In this document: positions 13,136 to 26,202 of the stretch, piece after piece | How positions within the stretch are numbered: the stretch's first letter is position 1 | How the letters are laid out: each line of letters begins with the position of its first letter | Assembly: GCA_013397865.1 (NCBI GenBank) | Contig: VZTI01000617.1 | Span: 522,044 to 586,043, forward strand | Direction: 5' to 3' | DNA: 64,000 bases | Origin: Struthidea cinerea | Lineage: Eukaryota > Chordata > Aves > Passeriformes > Corcoracidae | The notes under the pieces: model-generated | Databases searched by the model: none | Told to the model about the DNA's origin: nothing | Seen by the model: the letters and a program-made list of their open reading frames with translations, nothing else | Position numbers and translations under genes: made by a program

Positions 13136-15506
13136 CTATAAAAGAGGATTTGGGCATGCAAGAGGCTTAGGTCAGAGGTAAAGAGGTTATAAGATATAGG
13201 TCAGAGGAAAATGTCATATCAGGTTAAAAGGAAAGCCAAAGAGTATTTTGGGATACACACAGGAAAAAAGAAGGAAAAGAAAAAAAAAAAAGAGGGTTAA
13301 AATTTGAGATCTACTGGATTAACCATTCAGCATGCCCATGAGTCACAAGAGAGGCTGTGACCATGACTCTAAGAGGTTTGCTCTAAACTGTTTGCAAGAA
13401 TATAATGATAAAAACATCATGAATAGAGGGAAATAGAATTTCATTGGTTTAAGGCTCCAAGATACTAAGGATTTCAGCCTTCAGTATCTATTTCACAGGT
13501 ATTTCTTCATAAGCATAGCCTCAAGCACTGCTGCCACTGATTTGGTTCTGCATTTCTGACAAATGTGCCTTTAACATGTGGCTATTCAAATGTCATTCAA
13601 AAGCAAGATTTCAAAGCCATGTCTGGCACACAGGAACGCGTCTCACCGAGGTAAACTTGTCATTTGCTCTTCTAAGGAAGTATTTGAATATACAGTGGAC
13701 TATGCTCATGAGAGAAAACCTGATGCATGCAGCTGGCGGATGTTGGGTTGTTCAAATTAACAATCCCAGCATGCTTGGAAATTGGTGTTACAACCACTTT
13801 TGTAGAAATAGCATCAAAAAGTGGCTGTGGCCAATCACAGATAAAGGAGGAGAAAAGCAGAAGAGAGCAGATAGTGTGGAATGAACTATTTCTCTGAAAA
13901 GGCAGCTGGAAAAAAACCAGGTTTCTTGCTTCAAAGTATTCCCAGACCTAAAAGTCACACCGCAAAAAGAGAGGGCAGATAATTAACACAACCAAGAAGA
14001 ATTGAGGCACAAAAGGAAAAGTACACACTAACTGTTCTACTTTGGAAATGAATGCATTTTTACTTACAGATCAAAAAGTTTGTTTTTGCATAGATTTATC
14101 TGAAAGAAGAGAGCAAATCTTACCAATGAGTTAGTGATACTTATACAGAGAACCTAAGGGAGCTAGGGTAGAAGCATCCATCAACAGAAAAGCTGTTTTT
14201 GATTCTCAGTCCTTCTCCATCCTTGTCAAGTATATTTAAACATTGCATTTTACACAATACACCAATTAAAGTATCCTCTGAAGTTGAGTACTTTGATAAA
14301 TTGTCTGATAATACAGTGCTTATGAAACCTTTGTTCCTTCTCTATTTTTGTCACTCATTACCAAGTCAAGAGTTGATAGACATCCTTTTAGTGCCCAATT
14401 CTTAAGTGTTTCTCACTGGATGCATAACAATGAATTCATTACCACTGGTACACAATTTGCATCATTAGACAGAAAAAAAATGGAAAAAGAGAGGACATGT
14501 CATGTACAGAACCTGGACAATTTGCCATATAATAACAACCCAATTTTTCATGTAAACAAGAACTAAGAACAAATCAGAGGGAGTTTTAGTTTGTTTTTTT
14601 TTTCTCCTCTCAATATTGTCCTATAGGCATACAACATTAATCTTGACTGTGGGAAAGCTTCACATCACACATAACAGAAACCCAGAGTCTAGAGCAAAAC
14701 ATACCATTCATCTGGAACACACAGGTTTAAGTAATTGGGAACTTGGAAAAAGTTGAGCAGACGTTTCAAGTTGGGAATAGCAGCCAACAAGGTACCAACA
14801 TAAACTGATAACATATAAAGAACGACTGAATCATAGAGCTTCAGTAACACATATCCTCCAGCAAACTTTAAAATGTCTTTTTGATGGCTACATGTGTCTC
14901 TGGTCACTGGTTATTATTCTGCCATAACTTTAAAGGTCAATAATATCAGCTTTGCCAGATTTAGAGTGACAAGAAAGAAATCCGATGCAAGTATGGGATC
15001 CCTGATCAATGACTGCAATGCAAACTGCAAAGACAACGAAACACTCCCAGAAAAAAAAGACATTTTAAATTGGCTACAAATGATTAAACATAGATTAAAC
15101 AGTTTTTCAGCTTTTTATTTTTCATTTGTCTCCTGAATGTCACAAGCAATTAGCTGCAGTATACCTTCAGCTGCAAAGATGACATCCCAAGTATCTCACA
15201 ATTTACTTTTTAAAACCACGATGAGTCTGAATACTACACCACTGGCCAAATGCACTAACGATACAAGGAAAAAAAGCTACAGTTCTTTTTAACTGTTTCC
15301 TCTCTCTTTTCCAGAAAAAGAAACGTTTTGCATAGCTTCCATTCTTAATTGCTTCTGAAGCCAACACCACAAAAATGATTCTGAATCACAACAGTTTTAT
15401 TTACAAGAGAATAACTAGCAAATGAGGTGCCTTTAAAGAGCTCCCAGCCATAGTTGCTGCCTAGAAACGTAAGAAAAATTGTAATTTCACAAAGAAAGAG
15501 CCTTAC
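13136..15506 (-). other. CADPS: CADPS intron upstream of the 69-bp cassette
   Basis: A 2.4-kb intron. On the transcribed strand it has a U/C-rich tract (plus-strand purine run 13258-13298) about 120-160 bases upstream of the 69-bp exon, and a TGCATG at 13155-13160. The rest is unremarkable AT-rich DNA. Confidence 0.8.
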
Positions 15507-15630
15507 CTTCAATTTTGGCATACTCTGATAGTCGAGTATAATTGACTAGAGCTGCTTGCTCCAAGCATTTACGGATGACTGTTTTTACCTCCTCTTGAGG
15601 GACCGGAGTAACTATGTCTTTCATCAGAAC
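15507..15630 (-). CDS. CADPS: CADPS exon VLMKDIVTP...KIE
   Basis: The exon is 124 bp, with acceptor attttcttgtgtcaag and donor gtaagg. It has 41 codons, VLMKDIVTPVPQEEVKTVIR, KCLEQAALVN and YTRLSEYAKIE, plus one base (G). The T in NYTRL is S in the mammalian sequence I recall. It is helical, at the entrance to the MUN/MHD module. Its 3' boundary is the branching point for alternative splicing: the final G can be completed by the 69-bp exon (glycine), the 105-bp exon (alanine) or directly by the NVGRL exon (glutamate). Confidence 0.97.
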
Positions 15631-16391
15631 CTTGACACAAGAAAATCTGATTTGTTGTGGCATCAGACACACAGAACTGCTTTTCTCCAAGCCCAGCACA
15701 AACATCCATTCCTATGCTAGTGCTGTGTGGCTCTCAGGGCACGTGCACAATCCACAGGACTCACTACAAGGTCACCTTGGCCAGCCTGAGATGTGGGACT
15801 CTGCTGTATTATTCCCCTTCTGTATCTACACCCTATGGCATGCCCTGAAATCTGGTATGATTTTTTAGGGTATGACATTAAGATCTATCACAACTTGCCC
15901 AGTGCCAGGCAACGTTTTGCCCTTCCCAGGCTCTACTGACTGATTTGTGTTTGGGTCTGGGCTTGGCCATACTGCAGGTTAGCAGAGGCAGGAAGGATGT
16001 TGGAGCAGCAGGAATGCTGGAATGAGGATGGGGAGGGTCAGGGTGAGCAGGTTTTATACATCCAGAGGGAACAAGTCTGCCTCAAGATGGGAATTTCACC
16101 AGGCAGCAGCCAGGCATTGCTGACAAGGGTCTGTGGTATGGATCTTTGCAAGGCAGATCCTTCACCCTTATCTATTAACACACACAGGCTGTGCTGCCTT
16201 TAGTGGTCAGGCAACACACCTGCCTCTCAGCTGAGGCAGGAGACACCAATCCCACCCAAGCCCGACACTTCAGTGTAAGCTATCATTAATTACATGTCCT
16301 ATGCAAAGCCAACAGCTCCTCAGGCTCTTCTAGATGGAAGGATATATGAATACAGGTCATTTTAATGACTCTCTGCTATTTCTATGCTTAC
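15631..16391 (-). other. CADPS: CADPS short intron
   Basis: A 761-bp intron. Nothing recognised beyond its splice sites (gtaagc donor, tgtcaag acceptor). Confidence 0.85.
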
Positions 16392-16455
16392 CCTTTCCAG
16401 CAGTGACAGAGTGGCTTTCAGTGCACCCTCTGGACGGCCAAATGGAAAGCAGTAC
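16392..16455 (-). CDS. CADPS: CADPS short exon [10 protein letters not shown]...
   Basis: A 64-bp exon with acceptor gctttttctag and donor gtaagc. One base completes arginine, then 21 codons read [20 protein letters not shown] and R. The sequence appears identical to mammalian CAPS1 and CAPS2. It ends on a codon boundary, so the following exon starts with a full codon (VLMKD). The exon is too short to stand out by itself and was placed by similarity and phase. Confidence 0.97.
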
Positions 16456-17287
16456 CTAGAAAAAGCACATCATCTTAGCATTAGACCAAGTGCACATGAA
16501 CAAGCCTTTCCGGAGCTGTAAGGATGCTTTCCTAAATATGTCCAAGCAATTCTCTACTCTCTGCCTGGAATAAGCGGTCTTTCTATAGGGTAGCTTTCTG
16601 AAAGGGTTTGTTGCTGTAGGCACTAAGGCAGCAAAAGAAAATATGGGTTAGTAATAAGCCGATAGTTTTAGCAGTTTCTTAAATCTGGGTGTCACCTGGA
16701 GGGTTTTTAGGTCTCCTTGGAGAAAGATAATACCATCTTCTTCTAAAAATGGGGGAAAAAAGCTCCTCTGGAAAGGACATTTACTTCCAGCTGGAGACCT
16801 GGCGATGCACTAGGGTATAGGTAATGCACATCACCCGTCTGTGTGTGAATGTGCACAACCTGCCTGACCTTACCTGTGTGCTGGGGGCCATTCATCCCTT
16901 TTTGGGAGGGTATCAAACTTTTTCCATACTTTGACATCCCTGCAGAAAGCCCTGCCTGTCAATACTAGGGAGAAGATAACTGAGCAATAACTGAGCAGAG
17001 AGGAACAGAGAGTAAGAGAATAAGGTATCTTTTGTTGTTATATTTTAGAAAAAATCCACAGCTTTACCATGCCTATGGGAGCAAGATGGTTTGAAATATC
17101 CTTTAAAGGATATATATTTAAAATCACACGCCAGCTATAAACATGCTTCACTGCCCTGTGTAGGTCTGTGTCACTTATGCAAAATTCCTGTATGCGTTCA
17201 AAACCTGCCTTTTGGCTTCGCTGCTTATAGGAGGGAGCTGTGAGGAAATCATTCCTCTCACATTCACCCTGGGCTCTGTGCCTTTAC
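16456..17287 (-). other. CADPS: CADPS short intron
   Basis: An 832-bp intron. It contains an 18-base perfect palindrome at 17096-17113 centred on TTTAAA. Confidence 0.85.
17096..17113. repeat. 18-bp perfect palindrome
   Basis: ATATCCTTTAAAGGATAT reads identically on both strands. It has no spacer. Confidence 0.9.
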
Positions 17288-17389
17288 CTGAAATGTGTGA
17301 TCTGATTCTCTAGCAGCACACGAAGCCGCTCCTTGATCTCTTCAAAACGATCTTTCTCATCCACAGTCACAGTTCCTATCCCGTCAGGC
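17288..17389 (-). CDS. CADPS: CADPS exon PDGIG...THFR
   Basis: The exon is 102 bp, with acceptor catttctcctgcag and donor gtaaag. One base completes the arginine, then 33 codons give PDGIGTVTVDEKDRFEEIKE and RLRVLLENQITHF, plus AG. The mammalian protein has VEEKER where this has VDEKDR, both conservative. It is predicted alpha-helical and starts the helical C-terminal half of CAPS. It is the acceptor exon for the candidate 156-bp cassette. Confidence 0.97.
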
Positions 17390-20300
17390 CTGCAGGAGAA
17401 ATGCCACAATGACTCGGACTCCACCTCAGCACGCAGCACACTGCCCTTTCCAAAAGGAACCTCACCAACTGTGAGACCTGGGACAGAAGATGTGCCATGC
17501 CGAGACAGGGGTGGCTGCAGCAGCACCGCTGCCAAGATATCAAAAATAAACAAATAAACTGGTATCCTCTCTCACAGTGGTAATCTATGTATGGACACCC
17601 CCCCACCCCCTTATTTTCATTATTAAAGAAGTTGGGAAAAGCAGATTTCCCTCTAAATACAGGTATATGCAGGGAGTGCAATGCCAGCTCTCACATCAGG
17701 ATTGAGCTCGTTGCGGGCAAAATAGGGACTGAATTTCTCCAGAAAAATTCAGCTGCTAATTTAACACAATTCACAGTATAAAAGAATATCAACAACAGAC
17801 ATATATATAAACAGAATATAAAATTCTCACTCCTTTCTAACCACTGAATCATCCCATTATAGAGATTTCTTGAAGTGAACCATCTTCAATATATTCTGCC
17901 GAAATGTGCCTCAAGAGTGACATGCATTTTGCATTGAAAATGCAAAGCCTCTTCAGGCATTTAATTTTAATTTATAAAAATGAACACATTATGCAATTTA
18001 TCACAAATTTTCTCAGACTACTTGATGCTCCTGTATTTGAGGAGTGCACAGGAATGTGTTGTGAGACATCCAGATCCTGCTGCCTTGGGGTATTTTTCAT
18101 CTTTCACAGAGCACACTGTGCAGACAACCCCTGCCGAGGCTCTTCATGGGACTGGATAATGCCGTGGTCCCTGTGCTCTTCCATCCCATACCTCTGCTGA
18201 TGCCAACCCACCCAAGAGCTGAAAGCAGAAATCCCCTCCTTCTCCCCCACACCCACATGGCACAATCCACTGCACAGCAGCATCCCAGGCAAGAGGAAGA
18301 CAGCAAGTCTAATCCATCCATCCACCAAAAGGATTGGCCAGGCACACAATCATTGGCACTGCTTCCATTGCTGGAGAGTAAAGTCTAAGGATTTGTGTAC
18401 TCCTGGGCAACTCTGCTGGCACAGGCACTCTTTAGGTAATGTAAGACATCTTAAAATTGAACAAATGTTCTTACTTAAAGGCCTCCTCCAGTGTTCAGCT
18501 TAAGCTGCATAAATCCGCAGTACTAGACTGATTTGGTTTTACAAAAGACTTGGCAAGGGATTACAAAGCTTCTAATGAACCTCCTGTCAGGGGTTAATTG
18601 GTTGGCTTTATTTTCCTCTTAAAGAATCAAAGGCCCTAAACTTGAAAAAAAAAAATCTGTAAAAAAATTAAAATCTATAAAATCTGTGCAATAACTTCTC
18701 CTCAACCCTACATTTAGTAAGCTCTTAATATCAGAAATATGGACTCTAATATTCCAACACAGGTGAATAAACCATTGAAACATTTGGGAAGAAGAACTTG
18801 CAAACCATAAATGATATTTACTGCAAAATTTTAAAGCTAAATATACATTAAATAAAACTTGAAACACGGACACAGAAAAAGACTTGAATATCAGGGCATG
18901 TATTTAAAGTTAAACAGCATTTAATCGGAATCTTTATTTGATTATTTGCCAAATTCAGTTGTGTATTAAGGAAAAAAATAGGAAAAAAGATTTAGGCTGA
19001 AACTTGGATAAAATGTCTCAGCTGGGGAACACATTTCATAAACAATTTTGGAAGTATGGATCTGGTCTCATTAGTAACTAATTAGTACTAGTTATTTTGA
19101 AGAAATGAGCAAGCCACAAAAAACCCAAATTAGATTTTGAGCAAAAATTAATGTCTTAACATGCTTAATATAATTTATTCCAAAGTTCCATAAAATATTT
19201 AATATTCAGATAGAGATGTCCATGCCTTTTGTGATGCTGTGCACCTCACAGTGCCTGGTTTGCTCCCAGGCAGAAAGAGATAATTCAAGGCAGACCACAA
19301 TAAATGCCATATATTAAGGCACAAGGTTGAAGCCCTCGTTTGACTTTTGGTATTCAGTCCTCCCCCTGTACCTACAACAGCTCAGAGTATCACTGGGTTA
19401 ATTGTATCAGCACTGACAAAACAAGGGAGGAAAAGCTGCCTGCCCTAGTAGTGATTTGCTGAGGGATTGGAAATGGTCTGAAAATTGTGTTACCCTTTTC
19501 TGGGTCAATAACCTCAACTGGTGAGATTCAATGGCAGGATCTTACAGCTTGGGCTGGGTTGCAGCCCTCTCACATGAATCTCAGCTTCTTGCTGTACTCA
19601 AAGCACTCACCATGTAACAACTTCTGGTGGGCACCCAGCACAGGCTGACCTGACAGCATCAGTTGTGTCCTGGCAGGGCAGTGGCAGCTCTAGAAGCATC
19701 ACTGACCCGCACAAAGACAAATGGTGCTCTCTGGAGGGAAAACCTCTGGCCAATGTGGCTTTTGCCCAAGTCACAACACCTGAAGGGATGCCAACTAAAT
19801 CCCTGAGTCACACACACAATGAAAGCTTAATCCTTTGGTCTTTCCCTTTCCTGGGATCTGTGTGAGCCAGAAGGACACAAATGCAGTGGCTCCAGCCACC
19901 AGTCCCTCCACGCCGGGTGTAAGCACAAGTCACTTTCATGTCTCATACAAACTTGAGACAATCTACAGGCCAGCTGTAGCCATTTTTGGAGCAGTGTAGA
20001 TGTCTGGAAGGGCCTGCCAAGCGAGAGCCATCACCACAGCAAGGACTCCCTTTCTCACCCAGCTGTGGACTATATTGCATCTGACATGATGAGCATCTCT
20101 TGAATCTACCTTTCAAATTTTCGGCAAACCATTTTCTCACTGTCCTTCACAAAGTTGACATTTTCGGCAGCATGATAGGAAAGATGTCATGTCGGCTGCT
20201 TTTCAAGTTGTTGTCACAGTGGTTAGCACCAGTTCTGTCATCTTTGCTTTCCTCACAATCCCCCATCTTGAGCCATGTCACAAATAATAATACTTCTGAT

Positions 20301-23300
20301 GTTTCTGTCAAATTTCAAATACTATAACCCAGTTGCACATCTTTGGATTTACTAGTTATGTTAATCTTTGTTGCTCATCTTCCCAGAAGCTGAAGCATTA
20401 GAAACTCATTAATTAGTGACAAATGCAGGATATAGATAGAACTGGAAAAACACTACCCAAAGCCTTCCACTTAAATTATTAGCTTGATAATTTTGAAACC
20501 TAATTAAATATTCAAGTCAAATATACTTTGAAAATATAATCCTTCTGAGGGAACATATTTATTTTCCCTTTTGCAAGAACACAAAGGCTATATAGCTTAG
20601 CATCACTGTAATTTAAGATTCACTTCTGTGCTCTAGAAAATTTCAGTACATGGCTGATGGGGCTGAAAAAAATCCCCAGGAGAAGCTCAAGCTGCACAGT
20701 TCATTCTGATGCTTACTGGTAATTTTGTTTTCAGCAAAGGTCTCCAGCTCAACTTTGATATTAGTTATTTGATTTCATGGACAGAAGCACCAACTCCTCC
20801 AGCAAGCAGCAGCTGCAGGAACTGATGTTGTCACACACACTCCACAACCATATCACTAGTGCACTGAAGCAGTGATGAGAAGTGAGAGGAGAGCAAAAGG
20901 GTGAAAAATAAGTTTTGGAGGTACATAGTATATACAAATGCATGAGGGACAAAATGGGTTTGGGTCTAAGAATTCAGTTGGACAAACAACATGAATGTCT
21001 CCATCTGTGTGGAAACACAATTCCATCCAGTTCTCTATAGCTCCTGCTCATATGTACTTGAGGTGTACGGCAGAAGTTGTGGGCAGAGAGGAAAGCAGAA
21101 GGGCAAAAAAGGCAAGAAAAATAACTAACGAGATTTTTAATTACAAGTAAACAAGTTTCAGATCACTCCTTCTGCTGCAGATTCACTGTGTTGGCTTTAA
21201 ACTAGTAAATTCCCACTGTAAATATTTCATAGGAAAAGTTTTAAATGCCACTTTCCTAATCCCCCCATGTTTTTAAGTTTTAAGCCACAAAAACAACAAC
21301 ATCAACAAAGCAGGTGGTGAAATTAAAAAAAAAGGGTTGCAATTTAAACAGCAAAAATGATATTCCTTGTTTAGCTTAGATGGTTTGTGCAAATCCCGGG
21401 GTTAATTATAAATTATAATTAGGACCTGTGATCCTAAGGCCACTGCTTTATTCTACAAGTCCTGCCCCCCCCAATACCCTTTTCTAATTATACCCGGTGC
21501 CCCAGGGCTAGTTATGCTGCTAAAACAAATATATCAAAATGATTTTTTAACAAAGATTAATATATGAAGCAAAAGCATGCATTTGTATGCAATTATAAAT
21601 ATACAGTAAAGCTCCAGCACGTTAATCTCTTTGACATAAGCCTCCATGAAATACCACGTCGGCTTCTAAATGAAAAGACATAACATCTTTTACACCTTTT
21701 ATGTTTAACTTGTTTACAATTTTTTTTTTTTACTGGGGAAAATATTGCTTACACGTAGCAAGCAGATCTTTGCACGCACTGTGAGCCCTGGCATGCAGAG
21801 CCAAGGGAAAAAAACAATGTCAAAAACTGATGCAAATAATTTGATTTTTTAAGTAACAACTCAAATATAAAACACGTGCTGCCTTCAGCTCCCTTGCTGA
21901 TTGCCAGGTGCAGCACATATGAGCTATACAGTAAACATCAATGATTAGTGCCTTGGACGGCATGTGTCAGGAGAGGCTCTCACAGGATCCCTCACAGGAA
22001 GAGTCACCGGCGCGCAGTCCCACCGGTTGCATGGGGACAGGCTCTGGGGATGTAGGCGGGATCACGGCCACCTCTCACATCTCCCCCAGCAGATCAGACC
22101 TGAAAGAGTCCACCTGCCTAGAACCCTAGGAAGAAAGCGTATTCAGCGAACACCAATTTTCCCCAACTCCCCTTTCTTCTGGGGACTCCCACTGTGTGGG
22201 AAATGTTGGGGTGAACAAACAAGCCCTTTGTTTACCCCAGCGCTCCTGGGCACTGCCCCAGTCACCCATGAGGTACCGCCAAGCGTGGGAACCATTTAAT
22301 CTCCCAATTCCTGCCTTCCTTTCACTTGGGCTCTCCTCCACACCGCAGCATCAAGCCAAGTCACGGCTCATTGATTCTCATGTGCGATCCGCACCCCTGA
22401 TGCACTGTGCCGGCACCGGATGGCTTCCGAGCCCTGCCATCCTACACCCATTGTGATGAATCACGTCAGCCTCTCACACTGAGCTGGTGACCTGCTGGTG
22501 GCTAGCAACCCAGCCCTACAGCACAGGCAGCGCATCCCCTCCGACAGACAGTGGGAGCACCTGCTGTGTCACCACAGGCTGATCGTGGGGCTGGATGGGA
22601 CACGGAGCCGGCACCTCACGACAGGGTTACACCCTGCCAGATTGAACCTGCCTTACTGCAGCCAGGGCAGGGTGTCTGAATGAGATGTGGAAACTCAATA
22701 CAAAGCTCTAAGGAAGCACACGAAGATACTATGATAAAGTATTCATGTATTTACTACTTAAGGGACAAAAATAATCCTGTATTTCTTTTGTTTCAACTAG
22801 CTGTGTGGAAATCTTTATGTGAAACAGACCAGACATGTAATGACAATATAATGGAAAAAATTGCAGGTATGTCATGTAGAGTTTTCAGTTCCTGAAGGTT
22901 TATGACAATAGCATTATTTCTGTTGGATTACAGCTGTAAAAACAGTAATGAAAGCTAATGGTAACATTAGCTAAGGAAACAGCTTCTTCTTGAAAACAAG
23001 TTTGAGGCCATAAAATACAGTTTACAGAAGAAAGGGAGGTCACTAATATACCCAATTAATTAATAGAGAGACTTGTAGCTGCTTGGATCCTAGGTAAATC
23101 GTCACTGAACAACTTGCATAATATTGTGGTGTTTCGTTGTTATTAGACTTGAGGGAATTCACTCCAGCATCCTGATTTTGACAAGCTCGATCTGCTAATA
23201 TTTAGCACGCAAACGATCAATATTTAAGTCTGATTTTTAAAAGTTTGGGATTAACAAGCACAAAAAGAGTTTCTCATGGTGCTAACTTTAAAGTTTAAAA

Positions 23301-26202
23301 ATAATGCTCTTCTATGCCTAAATCAAAAAAATGCACAAGTGAAACCAAGGCCATTCCTGAAAGCCACTTTTTTGCAAGGGGCAGGAACCACTGCTCAAGA
23401 TTTAGGCACTAACTTTGGACCTAGAAAAGCTGAGCTCAACTTTCCGTTCCACAATGCCTCTCCCATGTGCAGACAGGGAAGCAGCGAGGCTCCTCTAAAA
23501 CATCACTCCTCTACGTGTCAAACAACACTGGCAGTACTGTCACAGCCCTCCGACATGAGGACAGCAAAATCACGGAAAAAGAAGACAGGGAAAGACCTTG
23601 GTGGCCATGTAAATCCTTTCAGAAGTTTATCCCAAATCACAGTGTCCTTTCAAAACCATTCCTGCTCTTGCCTTTTCTAGTTGTCTGGAGGACTATTGAC
23701 AAAGAAAAGCAACATAGTGGTGGTACCAAAAGCAAAGAGACATCAATAAACATACAACGCGTGTTGTCGGATGTCTGGATAATTCTGTGCCTTTATTACC
23801 TGTCACCTATGTAAATACATCAGAAGTCACATTTTTTCATAATGATAGGTCTTTACAAAAAGGCAACCCGTGATACCAAGTGGACCAAACTCCATTACCA
23901 ACTAATGACTGACCACAACAATTACAAAGCATCGAGTTCCTCAGTCTCAGTGAAGAGCAAGTACCTGAGGACAGTAAACCATGTGGATATTGCTCTTGCT
24001 GGTCCCTGTTTTCCTCACACCCTGAATTTGCATAGTCAGGTGTCTCAGGAGGTGAAACTTAGGGCAAGTAATTTACATTTAACTCCATTTCTACTTGTGA
24101 AAAAGATGAAATTAAAAGAAATATTATGTGGACTGTCATGCAAATAGCAGTGATTTACAGCCTTGGTATGGAGAGATCATGTCAGGGGTCTGAATAAGAT
24201 ACATGAGCCCAAAGGATACATGAGACCAAACTCTGACATGTAAGGCAACAGGGCTCCAAACAGTCCACAAAATCCCATTTTGACCATTTCACCTGCTGCA
24301 GCTGCAGGGTCAGCTCCAAGCTAGAGGTGCATTTCCACCAGCAGTCTTTCTGCTCCCGTCCTGGCTGTGGTGCGGCTGTGCTGCCGAGGCAGGAGCTGGA
24401 CAGGCGAGGAGGCATCATCCCCACACTGACGCCTGTCATCCTGTCAGCCTTGACCTTCAGGCTGTCCTCAGCATCCACACTGCAGCCTGCCTGCACTTCC
24501 CACTGACTGCAAGCGACTGTTGTCTCACTGCCTGACCTTATGCAAACACGATACAAATAGACAGCCCACCTCAGCTCCATCACTGTCTGCTGCTAATACA
24601 GGAGACTGATAGCCACATGAAATTACCTCACTGCTCGACCTTCATTACTGGGTGGCATATTCTGTCTGACAGCCAACCTCATCCTGGGGAAAGCTAAACC
24701 ATCCGTTCAGGGGTTTTTACTGTCTAAAAGTGAAGGAACTCTTTTTTGTGAAGAAAATCAACACTTTTTCAGATTCGATGGAAAAAGATGCCTTTGTTAA
24801 AAATAAAAACGTCTTGTAACACAGTCTTTCCCAGACCCCTGTGCATCCCAACAACAATGCCATGCATGGCTGCTCCACAGATGTTCTGTTGGATGCTGTG
24901 CCAGGTCCTGGGGCAGGTGTGCCACCCTGACAAATTTTACATGGAAAGTTTCGGCTCAGCCAAGAGCTGTAAGTTTCCTGGGGAGAGCAGGGCCAGTCAT
25001 AAGGCAACGAGAAATGTATGGACACAGCAGGTGGAAGGGAGGGACAGAGCTAAAGCGAGGACAGCTTTACACACATTGCAACTGCCAGTAAGGGCTGCAT
25101 GGGCAAATACTGGCTTTCCACCAGTCTCTGCCAGCCAGCTCACACATGCACGATGCATGTGGCCTCAACAGCTTTCTGAAAAGAAATCCTGACTCGTCCA
25201 CTCAGATATTCATATTGCTTCGAGTAGACACGAAAGATACGGAGTCATGTTTTTTTTGAGACCCCCTGTGGTCCCTTTTTGTGACCTTCTGGTAGCAAAA
25301 GCCAGATGCTGCACGCCTCAGACTCCATAGCAAACTGTTGGGTGTCAACCAGAGCCTGCCCTTGGTGGGAACACGCAATGCTGCAGCCTTGAAGCTCCCA
25401 CACAGAGCCTCCCACAATCCCCAGGCAACAGAGAAACAGCACAGACCAAGAAGGAACATGAACCTTCAGCTTTTGGATGTGAAGTCAACTGTCAGCTACA
25501 GACAGCTAAGTCATAGCAAGACACCTCATTCCTTCCTTGGAATATTTTAAATGAGTGACTGACATAGCCTGCCTGTGGCCAACTGCCCCTCTTGCAGTGC
25601 CCAGCAGGTCCCGGCACAGCGCAGCAGCCACACACAGCCCTGAACAGCTGTACAGCATGGGACTGGTTTGAAAGCATGACATATTTCTGAGCCTACAATC
25701 TCCAGCCCCGTGGAGAGGGAATGGGAGGTTGTCACCTTGGCCTATACCATCAGATACCTCCTGCCACCAACCCTGATGAAGAGGAGGCCTCAGCCCTGGC
25801 CATGCCGAACCATGTACAGAGGTACATGGGGTAGCTGTGATGAGCATCCTACCTCCTCTCTGTTATGGGCCAGATGGGCTTTGAGCCAGGTCCTGTTCCC
25901 ACACCAACTGTCTGCTGAGATGAGTCCTCCTAGGACAAAGGGCAATGGGGCAGCCACTTTCACTGCCTGGTCCTATCCCCTAAACACCATGTGAGCCGTC
26001 TTCTAAACACACACCTAAAAACCTAAGTCTCTGATCCCCTACAGGACTTGGGTGCCCAAACGCTATCCAGTTCCCAGGAGAGCATATGACCCGAATGCCA
26101 GAGTCAGGTCTCCCTGAGCCGTGGGGATGCAACTGCCCAGTGTGCTCAGTGACTGAGGCAACCTCTGTAACACACTCCTGTGCACTGCACATTTTCACTT
26201 AC
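17390..26202 (-). other. CADPS: CADPS intron downstream of the 156-bp candidate exon
   Basis: An 8.8-kb intron. It contains a homeodomain-site-rich AT block (about 21170-21900) followed directly by a GC-rich stretch with CpGs (about 21950-22680). No further exon was recognised. Confidence 0.8.

Noticed and set aside
16743..16937. Possible extra minus-strand exon (64 codons)
   Set aside because: No acceptor/donor pair in phase with the flanking exons and no similarity to CAPS proteins.
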